NCBI GenBank assembly: GCA_947179485.1
Contig: OX359250.1
Coordinates: forward strand, 16,970,539-17,034,538
DNA length: 64,000 nucleotides
Direction of reading: 5' to 3'
DNA from: Allacma fusca
Taxonomy: Eukaryota > Arthropoda > Collembola > Symphypleona > Sminthuridae
The notes below the pieces were generated by a model. The model saw only the letters and a program-made list of their open reading frames with translations, was not told the origin of the DNA and searched no databases. Numbering within the stretch: position 1 is the first letter of the stretch; each line of letters begins with the position of its first letter. The position numbers and the translations under genes were made by a program. Positions 52,175-64,000 of this stretch are shown in pieces.

Positions 52175-53933
52175 GATATCATTTTACGTTAAGTTATTTG
52201 AAAATTCTTCATTCCCAAAGCAATAACTACAGTTTAATAAACATGAATTAATAAATTAAAATAATACAAATTTTGAAACCAGCAAGAGTTCTTTAATAGC
52301 AAGGGCTTAGAACCAGTGAGAAATAAAAAATATCGTACTGAAAATTGTTGTTGCAATTCAGAAAGGTTCTGAAATATTCACACAAATGTTTTTCAACAAT
52401 TTTTGAGACCGTTGAGAGTTGAGAAGAAAGCACCTACTTGCGTGCCATTTAAAATTCTTGACGAAAATCTCTGCTTCAGATAGGGCGTCTCCCATAACAA
52501 CTCTGATAAAATTTTCAGGTCAATAAATAATATACAAAAGCCTTTGTGAAGCTAACGGAGCGGGATACTGGGACTCAGACGCTCAACTATGGACTTTGTA
52601 CTGGGAGCTGGGGTTACAAAATGACCGTTTGAACGTGTAGAAGGAAGTATACATTTGATAGCAAAATAACAATGTTTTGCTGTCTACATTTTAAATAATC
52701 AGTTTAGGTTAAGTACTCTAGCAAGCCAAATCATGGAACAGGAATAATATTCCTGTTTAAAGTCTCAAATTTTTTGAGACTTTGAATTAAATAATTTTAG
52801 AAAAACTAGGCTCAATAAACGGAGACAAAGTTTCAAAAAATGTAAACCTATTAACCACCTAATATTTAAAGTCAGATTATGAACTGTGTGAAACAAGTGT
52901 CATGCTGCTATTAAAACTGACAACAATTTTTACTTCTGATAATATGTCTTGAAGTAATCAACAATGTCCTACAGTTTGTTTGAGAACGTTTACAACTGGA
53001 TAAAACAATAATACCCATTTCCCGTATTCGAAATCTTCCTAAATTCGAACAAATTTTTCTCTTCAAGTTTACTGACCAATGTGAATGCTTAATGTGTTGC
53101 GTTCCAAACCATATTAACATGGAATGTAAAACTGAATGTAAGATTGTTATAGTCTGTGTACTGAAAGACAATAAAGGTTGCTTTGCTTACATATCGGAGT
53201 ACATAATGTGTGCATTTAAATACAGATCTAATCAACTGGTTTGAACAAAGTGCGAGATGACTACTATTGAAAACATTGTCCTAGTTCAAAGACAATAATT
53301 TGTATTAAATCTACATTAAAATTTACAACAACCAGAAATTAATTTTGCATATGAATTTGGAAGTACCATAACAAATTTAGTAAGGCAAATCACCGAGTAA
53401 AATGTTTGAAAGAACAAAAAAGTCATACACACAAAACATGAGTGCGTTCAATTGAATTACCTTTTCAATCGAAAAATTTAAATAACATGTATGGAATAAT
53501 ATTTATTTCCTGCACGTGAATAACTTGACTCAAAGATAAATCCACAATTTTAGATAATTGACACTAAACTAAGTAGGTTAATGTTAGACAAAATCATGTA
53601 GTTCCTAAATTAATATCGCATTGTTTGTTAAAATATGACTGCCAAGGTACAACTGTTACACGTTTTGCGATTGAAATTTATAAACCTATTTGGGGTTCCA
53701 TGATAACATCCACCTTTATTTTACATATAATAAAGTTTCAGTTTCTGTATTTTCTATACTGCTATGAAATGCTATCTAGTGGGAAAAATTCTGTTTTTAC
53801 CCGTTTGGTGACTAAGCACAAGGAAAACTGTAGCAGTATATTTTCTGACCTACTTACCGTAGAACTATGTGCAATACCTCTTTCGCACCATAACTAGACC
53901 TGATGCCACAATAAATGATTTTGTTGCTTGTAC
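52175..53933. other. Nothing recognised; short repeat near 53100
   Basis: AT-rich, small open frames only. A segment at about 53095-53155 (AACATGGAATGTAAAACTGA) recurs in diverged form at about 55857-55915, just before the retrotransposon, so part of this region may derive from the same element. Confidence 0.45.
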
Positions 53934-53941
53934 AATTATAC

Positions 53942-54721
53942 CAGGCACTCCGGAACGTCCGACAAAGTGGGGGGGACAACATTTTTTAATTAGTTTTAGT
54001 TTCTTTGCTAATGATCATATACAAACGTATGTATGTATGTACATATAAGTTTACACATCTAAAGTTTCAAAATATCAACTTATGATCCAGATCAAAGTTT
54101 TGGTCTGGATCTTTCTGTAAGAGGAGATCAAATTGTTCGTCACAGGTAGTGGGAAATAATATCCCAAATTTTAAAAGGTCAACAATAGCAAAGAATGAAG
54201 GATATAAAAATATCCTCTAATTCCTTGATTAGCGGCGTTGCGTTGAATTTCGAAGTTACTATTTATATTATCACTCTATCGCACAAATTCATCCATGAAA
54301 GTATTGCAATATTGGCATAAAATCACTTAAGTTCAAAATCATTATCAAGGATAAAATGGGTCGCTTAAAAATCTATTTCGGACTAGTGTCATGAACCACA
54401 ACTTTTAATACTTCATTCTGCAAGTTACTTAAATGAACCGATCTCCACAAGTAAGAATATTGCGGGATGAAAAGGGTATTTGGCCACACGGTATAAACAC
54501 TTTTGTTTAGAAGAAATAAATTCTTTCATGTTTTTTAAATACAACTAGGCAGGATTTTTTTTAAATTGAAGCTTTATTGCAGTCTTGACAGCAAAAAGTC
54601 AGGAAAAGGCTTATTTGATTTTTGAAAAGTGGGGGGGGGGACAGTAGTATATCGTGTCCCTCCCTGATGTTTTTTGGGAGGGACATTGTCCCTCCTGTCC
54701 CCCCTTATTCCGGAGTGCCTG
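53942..54721. mobile_element. hAT-type MITE (780 bp) with perfect target duplication
   Basis: Perfect 8-bp repeats AATTATAC (53934-53941 and 54722-54729). Termini CAGGCACTCCGGAA and TTCCGGAGTGCCTG are a perfect 14-bp inverted repeat, followed inside by G-rich / C-rich tracts. It is an internally deleted relative of 50888-52174 and has no transposase. Confidence 0.93.
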
Positions 54722-54729
54722 AATTATAC

Positions 54730-55970
54730 AATGTATACCACTTTTCTTGTTTGTTTGTTAAAGTAAACTCTTGTATCTTTTTAGACAGAACCGGGCTGCA
54801 TATTGTTAAAGAACGAAGTATGTACTGTAAAGAATTATTATCTACCTATTTCTTCGGCTACGAAAACTATTGTTGTTATGCTACTCTAAGTTTTGTATTT
54901 ATTATTATTTCTAAAGCTAAATTATTATGATTGTTGAATTTATGTTGGTACTGCTTAATCTATTGGATAAATTGTATTTAGCCAATCACTAATGTCGGCC
55001 AACCCTGTAAAAGGCCGAACCATAAGGAATAAAAACCAGTCTTGCTCTGAAGTCCGAGGCACTTGGGGTGGCAGTGAAAGTAGTGGCTTGGGGTGCCCAG
55101 CCAGAATGTTATTATATTGATATTGAAATTGTATTATAAATAACAGACATTGTTCCATGTAAAGATAGTACACTGAGCCTTACATTGGTCTTTACATAAG
55201 CTCAACCGGGATCTACTAATGGACAGTTTGTTGTACGGTCTGAGGCACTTAGAGTGGAAAGCAAATTATTAGCTAAGGTGCTTAGCTAATGTGAGTAATT
55301 GACATTTATAAATTAACTTTGATTATAACCTGAGATTTAGACTGAATTACGTAAGAAAATTCTACAGGATGACTATTCAAAGTTGGTGGTAGTATTCAAT
55401 ATATTTCAGGAGTGTTTATAAACAATGCTCCAGTTTGAATTTGTATAATTAAATTAATTAAAGAATTTTTATACAGGGTAATTGACAAGTATTACAAAGT
55501 AAATAACTGGTTGTAGATTTTCAAAATACCAAGACGTAATTACAGAAATAAGGACTCCAAGAGTAGTCCAGCAATGAATGTACTCAACTACCATCGTTGA
55601 GAAGTGGCTGCAAAGCCCAGTGCCCCTGCAGTCGCGGAGGTTAGAGAAAGAGAGAGATAGATGTTGGGTTCTGTGGGATGTACTGCTAGTTAGCATGCAC
55701 CCAAACATTCACTTCAGTGTCAGTGAACTTATGGAGCTTCGGGATATGGGTGCCTCTGCTACAGCTAGACATTGCAGTCGTGGAATATATTCGCCTTCTA
55801 TGTTACCTTGCTTTCTCTCTTCTGTAGATTAAGCAAATTAGGTTAAGATTAAACGAGCTGCGTCCGAAACCATATCAACATGCAATGTAAAACTAAATGT
55901 AGGATTTTCATAAGAATGCCAGAACGAGTAATAAATTTGCAAGTACTATGATTGAGAGTATGTTGAATAA
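54730..55970. other. Non-coding lead-in to the retrotransposon
   Basis: Two related short segments, GAGGCACTTGGGGTGG near 55058 and GAGGCACTTAGAGTGG near 55240, are the only structure noticed. It may include a decayed LTR or leader, but no TG...CA pair or primer-binding site could be set. Confidence 0.4.
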
Positions 55971-55979
55971 TACCAGGAA

Positions 55980-58440
55980 TGAGAAACCATCTCCTCCAAT
56001 CCAGAGACCGATTATTTAAAAAAATAATTCCCTTTGTAATGACTTAATGCAGAAGTTGACGGATGTAATGGTCACTCATGTAGCTATAATTGATGAACGA
56101 ATGATTAATTTTGAGAAACGATTGACTATGCAGGAAACACGACGAAATGTTTTGGATAATAATAAATTTATTGAACATGGCAGTGACTATTATGGACGTT
56201 CTAATTATGGTTATAATGGACAGTTTTAGCAGTTTGATAATAATTGTGATATTGGAGGACAATTTAATGATCGTTTTCCAGGTGGCTATTACAACGAGGA
56301 GAATAGAGGCTAGGTTGAACAGGATAGACAGAGTATTCGGGTAGAAGGGATTTTGGTGATGAACCAATGAGACAGAAGAGGTTGAAAGCGAAGGATGTGA
56401 ATATTCAAAAGTATGCAGGATCTCATAAAGCTAAGACACCTTATGATGTCTTGTTGGAGTTGGAGAAACACCAAATTGCAGCTGGCTATTCTGATGATGA
56501 GATACTGAAGCTGGTGATCCCTTATGCATTGATCGAAGATTCTTTCTTGTGGTGTAGGAGAGTTATGAGGATGTACTCATTTGAGAATTTTGAGGAATTT
56601 AGATATTTCAGACTTGAATTTCAAAGTTGTAACTATGGCAGAAACATGTTACGAGATCTAGATAATAGGTTTCAAGGGGTTGAAGCACCTTTATTAAAGT
56701 TTATTTGTGTAATCGCTGATTTCGATGAGAGAATTGATCCAGAAACAAGTGAGAACTTACGATGTGAAAAGGTAGTAGAACTCATGCATCCACAGTATAG
56801 AGCAAAGGTTTTGTCGTTTAGAAGGGAATTTAATTCTTTGAAGGATATGATGGATGTAGCATATGATGCCCAATTAAGTGTAGCGCTGGATAAAGAGTAT
56901 AAGTGGAACAATACATGGAACATCTGGATACCGTGTTACATTTGAGTATAGGAAGCTTAATGAAGTCGCAGTACCAAATAAGATTTTTACTATTTTCATA
57001 TAGAAGTTATAGAAGAATATAGTAATAAAACAGCTTTTAGAGGTCCTAGAGAGATTGTTTCGTTTCAAAGTATTACCATTTGGATGAAAAACTCCACACT
57101 CGGTGACACATTCCAAGATGCAGTTGAAACAGCACTTAGTGATGGGTTATGGATAAACGTTATCGCTGACGTGGATGATGCTATTTGTTGGAGCAATAAC
57201 CTGGATGATCACCTATTACACCTTGAATTTTTCTTAACAGCTCTGTGTAAGTGGGGGTTTCATATAAATAGCTCAGAAGTCTGTAATTTTCTTAGGTTAT
57301 ATAATCCATGAAGGAAAATGTAGACCACTAGCGGAAAAGTTAAAGGCGTTAGAGAAGTATACAGTTCCTGTTAACGTTAAGGGAGTTCAACGTTTCTTGG
57401 GTTCGTTGGATTTTATAGGCATTTCTTTGATAAATTTGTAAATAGGTATAGGTTGTGAAGAAAGGATATTAAATTCATGTGGACTAAGGATTGCCAAGAA
57501 GCTTTTGAGAAAAAGGTTGAATGACGCATCATGTTTGTATATGCCCGATTTAAACCAGCCGTTTATAATTAACACAGACGCTAGTGGTACTCGAATTTAG
57601 GGAATCTTAGTGCAGGAACGAGATAGTAATAAGTATCCCATTTGGTTTTCTAGTAGAGGTTTTTACGACACTGGAGTTAAATTATTCTACTACGGAGAAG
57701 CAAGGTTTGGGTAACATTTATTCTATAAGCAAGTTTCGTGAATTTATTGAATTAACCAAGTTTGTTGTAGAAACAAATCATAAGGCACTCACTTATTTAA
57801 AAACTCTTAAGGACCCTACAGGTAGGGAAAGCAAGATGTATGTTGGAATTACAAGGATAAGAGATGGAGGTGAGGTATCGTAAAGGTATCCACAACGAAG
57901 CTGCAGATCCTTTATGAAGAGTGTTTGAGGTAAGCTCAGTCGAAGTAACACCGTTGAAGTCTTTAATAATAAGTCAGAATAAAGATCCTCTATTAGTACA
58001 GATAATTAACTATTATAAAGATCCTTCATTAAATTACCCTGAACAGATAGTAAAGCTAGCTTGGGATGCTGACTTATCTAATGATGGATGTTTTTACAAG
58101 TATGTGGGTAGTATTTCAAAATTGGGAGAATGATTCTACAGTTTGGAAAATATGGGCTCCAAAAGATCAAATTGAGATAATTTTGCAATACTTTCATGCA
58201 AATGATTTATCAGGGCACATGGGAATTGCTAAAACCTATAAGAGGATAGAGGAAAGATTTTATTGGAAATAATTGCCTAGTGATGTATTTAATTATGTTA
58301 AAACTTGTGATATATGCCAGCAATCTGAGTCAGCTCTCTCTCATAATGTAGGAATAGGTTCGTCACCTAGTATCGGAGATCCAGGGGATAATGTTTGTGT
58401 TGAATTGTGTGACTCATATGCAATTTCTCTCACTAGACTT
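55980..58440 (+). pseudogene. Degenerate Ty3/gypsy LTR-retrotransposon, gag-pol remnant
   Basis: Order of domains on the plus strand: a Gag capsid-like frame (56367-56945, with a diverged N-terminal part from about 56050); reverse transcriptase pieces (YRKLNEVAVP near 56950, VLPFG near 57070, ADVDDA in place of YVDD near 57166, then RFLGSLDF near 57390); RNase H (INTDASG near 57567, TNHKALTYLK near 57774); and the integrase zinc-binding region (H...H near 58197-58218, CDICQ near 58308). It stops soon after entering the integrase core. There are many stops and frameshifts. The protease and nucleocapsid are missing and the RT lacks the block between PNK and KTAF. It cannot be functional. LTRs were not found. 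Confidence 0.85.
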
Positions 58441-58630
58441 CAATAGAACTCTAGCTAGAAAAGCTACACCTTAGAATTTATTAGCTGGAACAGCTCTTAT
58501 TGTTTGACAATTAAAATTAAGCACGGTTACCACACGTAGACCTACGTAGTCAATTTTTTCATCAATATTGTGAAAATCAAGTGTGATTATTTATATTCTG
58601 CTGTTACGTTGAAATCACACCATCACCTGC

Positions 58631-58809
58631 AACCTAAACAGTTCATTCTTTCCGTAACCTAAACAGTTTCTTCTTTCCGTAACCTAAACAGTTTCTTTTT
58701 TCCGTAACCTAAGCAGTTCCTTCTTTCTGTAACTTCAACAGTTCCTTCTTTCTGTAACTTCAACAGTTCCTTCTTTCTGTAACCTAAACATTTCCTTCTA
58801 CCTGTAACT
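58631..58809. repeat. 25-bp minisatellite, about seven copies
   Basis: Unit AACCTAAACAGTTTCTTCTT plus TCCGT, with copies 4-7 shifting to AACTTCAACAG. It lies just 3' of the retrotransposon remnant; the minus-strand open frame over it is a repeat product. Confidence 0.92.
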
Positions 58810-59383
58810 AAAGAATAAGTAATTAATATACGAATGCAAAAACCTGTCAATGAACAGCGTGATCCTGAAATATTAAAGTTTCTACACGAGATTATGAAAC
58901 ACAAAAATACGTAGCTACAAAATATTAAAGGAGGAAAATGAAATGATTCCACTTTGATTCCAGACGATATAGTATTGTAAGGACAAATTAAATTGCTATG
59001 GTTTCTAGTGATGACGATGGGTATGCTCCTCATGATCGCGATATTCGCGTTTATCTGAGTAAAACACAAAATACTACCACACTGGTACCGTATCTCGACT
59101 CGCTTATATACATTTACTTATATACTTACAAATCCTCTTGACCCTTGGCTTGAGTTGGCACAAAGATTTGAACAAATCTGACGAGGAAACGAGTACAAAA
59201 ATTTTACTACTTAACTTTATCCTCAAGGGAGTAACGTTGACGCACTAGTTAATCGTAGGTTGGTATACAAGGATGGAAGATTTCTTACGTGTCAATCAAA
59301 TAAAGCTCAAGGGCGCTTTTGGAACGACTGATAAGTTTACCAAAATTCCATGCAATTCAAACTAACACAAAATAATTTACTTC

Positions 59384-59560
59384 CAGGTAAAGGCGTGACC
59401 CGCGGGTAAAAATTCGGGTCGCCCAAAACCCACACGGGCGGGTTCGGATTTAGCGCTTCGTCATGTTGCGGATCGGGCTAGGTATTTATCGTATTTCAAC
59501 GGGATGGGTCGGGTTGTACTTTATGCATATAGTGCGGGTTGCTGACGGGTTCGGCCTAGA
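59384..59560. repeat. CGGGTTCGG-type repeat tract, probable hAT end fragment
   Basis: Starts CAGGTAAAGGCGTGACCCGC and continues with CGGGTCGCCC, GGGCGGGTTCGG and GGGTCGGGTTG. These words resemble the subterminal repeats of the 5.5-kb element. No matching right end was found. Confidence 0.5.
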
Positions 59561-61822
59561 CTTAAATATACTTTGGGCCCGCAAGCAACCGTTTAAATTT
59601 CAAACAACTACGTTTTGGATTTTTTCCAGTAGAATTATATGGTTTGCGTCCATTAGAGCTTACATGTTTGTGCCTTTGTAACTGTTGATACTACTCCTGT
59701 TTCATCGTGCTTCTCAATTATAGTGGTGTGGATGTGACTTGTTGTAACGTTTTGAAGTTGCTGCTCTGAACTCAAAAGCATGTCGAATTTCTTAGCGCAG
59801 TATTCTTAAAATTAGTTAGCAATTCCTGCGAAGTGATTTTTAAACATAATATGACTTGGATTAAAACTAAAACCAGCTGCAGTTAATTAAAAGGCTTAGA
59901 AAATATTTATTGTTTGGTTTCTACGGTTTACACTTCTGTTTTAGACATTTTCATGGAGCATGATAGCGTTTCACCAAACATTTGCGGGGGCCCGAAAGCT
60001 GGGTGGGGCGGTGTCAACTGAAACTAGGCCGGCTGCGGACAGGGACAGTAATAACTGCATACATGGCTTGCGAGCTGGCATTTATGAAAATGAGCAATTC
60101 ATTTTATGTCCTGATTTGTCCAGCAATTTCCAAATATCCTATACACGTTCCAAATGCTGCTTCATTGCCCCACATTTTGACTTATGCTTAAGGTGTTTGG
60201 AATTTTCCATCCACGCATACCTTGCAAAATTTGGACACGTAAATAACATTTTGAACGACAAATTTGCACCTTGCGAGGATCACCTAGAAAATATTATTTC
60301 AGACAGCATTTTGTATTGCCCATGATTGTTTCGTTCATATACGTGTATTTATTTTAGCGGTTTCCTCTCACTAGTGAGAGATACTGCGCGGGCTATCAAG
60401 TAGACCCATTATAAATTGCTGGAATTTCGGAATGAATATTACTCTCACCGTATGCCATTATAGTGGAACACAAGACTGTCAAACAACCATTGTAGATTTT
60501 GCACAGGTACATCCAGCCCCTGCAGTAAAACTATCAGGGAGATGTTGTCCTTGCCATCAGCAAATTATGGACCAAAGGTACTAAGTGCTCACTTTACCTT
60601 CGATAAATTTACTGTTTTATCTAGCTTCATCACATCCATTTTGTTGTGACCCTGAGTTGTGTTGTGAAACGAGTGTATACATGAAATGTGGTGAGCTAGT
60701 GATTCATCTAGAATAATCTAGGAAGATAAGAATGAGCATGGCGCACTTTTCTGTTATTGTGCAAATATATTCCATTCATAAACTGTTTGTGATTACAAAT
60801 TATAAAACGAATTTCATTCGAATGATCTCAAAGGACTTCAGGACATTCTCATCGTCTAGAAAATATTAAACTATAAAATCCTTTTGCACATTTGCGGCGA
60901 ATATGACTGCGAAAACGTATTGTAGGCACAATAATACTAGAAATTTCTTACTTTGACATTCTCATTACAGCAGGAGATACTAGGTTTCTTTAATCTTTAG
61001 TGTTTTCATTCTCAAGTTGTTATTTATTTTCATCGGGTTCTAATAGAAATGGATTATTAAGACTGCTGGTAGAATACAGTACAATATTAGTCAAAGAAAT
61101 CACAACGTAAGTTTTTCGAATAAAAGTAGCAAAATTCATGCCAACAATTATGTAATTAATAAGTTCAATGTATTCTAATAATTATATATTTGTCAATATT
61201 AATTAATATAACCTGTTTTTAGCCAAAAACGTACAAACGTAGATCGCATTGTTTGGTCGAACAAATCTAGCGTGATATTTCTACTATGGAGTTTGTTTGA
61301 AATGTATACCCGTTTGAACTGAACCTTGTTTGGCACTTAAGGCGCAAGAAGCAACTCGATTTTAATTTTTTTTTTGCTAATATGTGACAAAGTTTCAGAA
61401 ACTAAAAATATATGTTTAGACTCTTCAGCATCCATTATTAGTTGTAGGCTCATTGTGTTGTAATATTATTTGACTAAGAGCAAGTGTTTATAATGATCCG
61501 TTTTTTCAAAAATCGATTACAATGCTTTCAAGTTCAGTTTTTAATCATAGTCGTCACACATACAATTAGATTTGTGTAGCGCATACAGTTATTACAGACA
61601 TCGTTTTTGAGGCACACAAGGGATAATTAAACTTTACGACGATGTGAATATATGGCACAAAATGTGTAAGCACAAGGTCTTAACAATCAGATCCACGTCA
61701 TTTGAAGCATTACATTCACATTCGGTCCAAGAGGTTAAGTGTTAATCAGTTATGTAAGTAAAACAGGGTGTTGATTCCAGTTTGCTGTATTGTCACAGGC
61801 GCAACAGCTGATTTAATACAAC
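59561..61822. other. Unassigned, with cysteine-rich open patches
   Basis: A 121-codon frame at 59960-60325 and an open patch at about 60432-60580 (with GRCCPCHQQI, loosely like a VWC-type C-rich stretch) match no family with confidence. Just before the subtilase start, TTTGCTGTATTGTCACAG (to about 61799) looks like a 3' splice site, so that gene may have a spliced 5' leader. Confidence 0.4.
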
Positions 61823-63268
61823 ATGCTTAATTTTCAAGTCAAATTTTCAACTCTTACCCTCGTTCTGGTTCATATATTACATGTTAAGACTACCGAAAAT
61901 GCAATTCAACCTGATTTAATCAAAAAGCTTCAAAAGGAGGGTTATTCAAATATAATAGTCACTTTTAAAATCCGAACTAATGACACGATCAGTCGCTTCG
62001 TTCAAGAGACCAAATCAATATCCAATCGAGTGGAAAAAATAACGAAACTTTCAGATGAATTACAGAAACTTGCCACTTCAACGCAAAAACAAGTACTAGA
62101 CTTCGTAAATAGAGAGCGAGCAAATACTAAGTATTGTATCCTCTGGATCACAAATCAATTAACCATTCGAAACGCATCTTTTGATTTAGTGAATAAGATT
62201 GCCGCAGTCAGCGATGTCTTGGAAATAAGAGAAACAAGAATATTACAGGGTATGCCAATTTCTAACGTATCAAATTCGAATTATTCAATGAGTGGTATTT
62301 CAAATCCACATCCGGACTTTCCCAGTGTGAATACCTGGGTAGTACTTCAAGTCAAAGCTCCTGACGTGTGGGAACAAGGCTATGATGGCACAGGGGTAAC
62401 TGTTGGTATCATTGACAGCGGGGTAAGATTAAATCACGATTCTTTGTATGATGCATACGCTGGACTGAAAAACAATGGTTGGTTCGATCCAGAACGAAAA
62501 TCATTTTCACCACGTGATGATCTTGGTCACGGAACTAGTTGTTTGTCAGTAACAGTGGGCCAGTTTGGTCTCGGCGTTGCTCCTGGTTCAAAATGGATGG
62601 CGTGTCTTATGTATGACTCTAATTTGGGTTGGATGGAAGACTATGCTCTTCAGTGTTTTCAATTTATGATTTGTCCCACTGATCACGAGGGAAATAACAA
62701 GGACTGTTCAAAATCTCCACGTGTCATAAATAACAGCTGGTCCTACGGTAGTGAGGAAGACGACAGTAATATGCGAATGATTATCCCTATTTTTGAAGCG
62801 CTAGATATTGTTTTAGTGTTTAGCGCTGGAAATGAAGGAAGTACTTGTGGCTCTGCAAGTGCTCCTGCAAATTACAAAGAGTTCATTGGAGTAGGAGGTT
62901 CCTCATTTAACGACACATATTGGCGTGGTTCTGGAGCTGGGCCTAGTAGAACGGACGGATCGATTAAACCGGATTTGGTAGCTCCAGGATACGGCGTTTT
63001 TGTTGCTGGAAGTGCACGTCAAGGTGAATACGTAACAGCTGACGGCACTAGTTTTTCCTCGCCAATTGTCGTAGGAGTAATTGCTTTAATGCTACAGAAA
63101 AACCCAAGATTAACGAAAGATGAAATCAAGGAAATTCTTTATAAATCATGTGACCCCCTAACTACTAAACAGGGACCATGCGGGAATGTGTCGAATGACG
63201 TGTACCCAAACAACCGAGCTGGATACGGGCGTATAAGTGCATTAAAAGCTATAAATAATACTCCCTAA
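61823..63268 (+). CDS. Secreted S8 subtilisin-like serine protease, intronless
   Basis: A 481-residue peptidase read as one uninterrupted exon. A signal peptide (residues 1 to about 26) is followed by a propeptide-like region (about 27-140) and the S8 domain (about 170-470). The catalytic triad is intact: Asp198 (VGIIDSGV), His236 (DLGHGTS) and Ser410 (DGTSFSSP), with oxyanion Asn337 (SAGNEGS). The domain order resembles the bacillopeptidase F / subtilisin group, not the kexin/furin type, as there is no P domain. Nine cysteines and several N-glycosylation sites suit a secreted eukaryotic protein. The lack of introns contrasts with the other genes here and allows retroposition or horizontal transfer; the sequence alone does not decide. 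Substrate is unknown; secretion suggests digestion or host interaction. Confidence 0.95.
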   Translation: MLNFQVKFSTLTLVLVHILHVKTTENAIQPDLIKKLQKEGYSNIIVTFKIRTNDTISRFVQETKSISNRVEKITKLSDELQKLATSTQKQVLDFVNRERANTKYCILWITNQLTIRNASFDLVNKIAAVSDVLEIRETRILQGMPISNVSNSNYSMSGISNPHPDFPSVNTWVVLQVKAPDVWEQGYDGTGVTVGIIDSGVRLNHDSLYDAYAGLKNNGWFDPERKSFSPRDDLGHGTSCLSVTVGQFGLGVAPGSKWMACLMYDSNLGWMEDYALQCFQFMICPTDHEGNNKDCSKSPRVINNSWSYGSEEDDSNMRMIIPIFEALDIVLVFSAGNEGSTCGSASAPANYKEFIGVGGSSFNDTYWRGSGAGPSRTDGSIKPDLVAPGYGVFVAGSARQGEYVTADGTSFSSPIVVGVIALMLQKNPRLTKDEIKEILYKSCDPLTTKQGPCGNVSNDVYPNNRAGYGRISALKAINNTP

Positions 63269-63379
63269 TTGCCATAAAGTTATAAAACCAAATATTAGTT
63301 GAAGTTTTGCGGTTTTTGAGGATAAACGATTAAGATATTATCCCTGGTAGACTAATCGGAATATTTTTCTGTGAATATT

Positions 63380-63385
63380 AATAAA
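63380..63385 (+). promoter_or_regulatory. Poly(A) signal for the subtilase
   Basis: AATAAA, 112 bases after the stop codon of the S8 protease. Confidence 0.6.
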
Positions 63386-64000
63386 ACTACTGAATATATA
63401 TAAGGGTAGCACGCTTGACGCTTTTTAGCTATATTCTCAATTGATAAAGATCATGGTTATAAACCATCTTTATAGTGCTATGTTAATCAGCTTCATGAAA
63501 GAGAATATTGTTGAAATTATGAAATAATTCCCCGATAATAATAGTTTATGTCAATTAGAGTTATATATACGCATTATTGACTGAAAATAACAAATTTAAG
63601 TATAAGTTACACGTATCAATGAATAGATTACATGTTTACATAGCTTATATTAAAAATACCGATCTAGTTTCATGGAAGCAGTACACAAAAAAGTTGCCAA
63701 AACGCCAATGCATCCCAGTTCTTCCTCGAAAGGCGACGTTAGTAAGTGTTGCTAGAAGATTGTTTTTTCAAAGTTACTTTGAATATGACTAGCGGCCTTT
63801 AATAATTCAAAATATTCAAGAATGTTAAAAAGCATTACAAGGAAATTGGATGTGGTCTGAGAATAAGTGATAACCTATGAACCTTTAAACGTATTTTATG
63901 TTTGAATATGGAAAATTCTGAAAAGTCCGCGTCCTTACCAGATATAAGATAAACTATATTATTTCGGTTTTTTAGCTCTACAGCTGCCTAATAGTAAATT
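63386..64000. other. Nothing recognised
   Basis: AT-rich DNA to the right edge. A 71-codon frame at 63577-63792 has no family features. Confidence 0.5.

Noticed and set aside
58631-59069. 136-codon minus-strand frame with repeated ELLKLQKEGTV-like units
   Set aside because: It is the 25-bp minisatellite read in frame; no independent coding evidence.

Overview
This is a eukaryotic, AT-rich window from an animal genome. It holds intron-split genes, dinucleotide microsatellites and many transposon remnants, and no operons. The wingless/Wnt1 gene is arthropod-like in sequence. Together with the TATGTATGTACATA-rich intergenic DNA this fits a crustacean. A parasitic copepod such as the salmon louse is my best guess, but the species call is inference.

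Left part (1-20.2 kb): a Wnt1 gene on the minus strand fills the region. Three exons are visible: the signal-peptide exon at 20.2 kb, one at 15 kb and one at 3.4 kb. Introns of 4.9 and 11.4 kb separate them, and the 3' half of the gene lies beyond the left edge. Two fold-back elements sit in the last visible intron. From 20.2 to 28.2 kb I recognise no gene.

Middle (28.2-39.2 kb): a complete five-exon-structure search gave a four-exon minus-strand beta-tubulin gene, with a possible in-frame upstream exon. A transposon-rich gap follows, with two short hAT-type elements, a 36-bp-type tandem array and an inverted minisatellite. A plus-strand, four-exon chymotrypsin-fold serine protease homologue follows, whose catalytic Ser is replaced by Asp.

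Right part (39.2-61.8 kb): a transposon field. It has at least five more hAT-type elements, several with exact 8-bp target-site duplications, plus a Helitron helicase remnant, a TA-flanked element with internal 60-bp repeats, and a decayed Ty3/gypsy retrotransposon. The standout is a 5.5-kb element (40837-46377) with hAT-like ends and perfect 8-bp duplications. It carries an apparently intact multi-exon gene for a SAM / C2H2 zinc-finger / SAMD3-like protein and no transposase I can recognise.

Right end (61.8-63.3 kb): an intronless, secreted S8 subtilisin-like protease with an intact catalytic triad. The host genes do not form a pathway; they are neighbours separated by mobile DNA.
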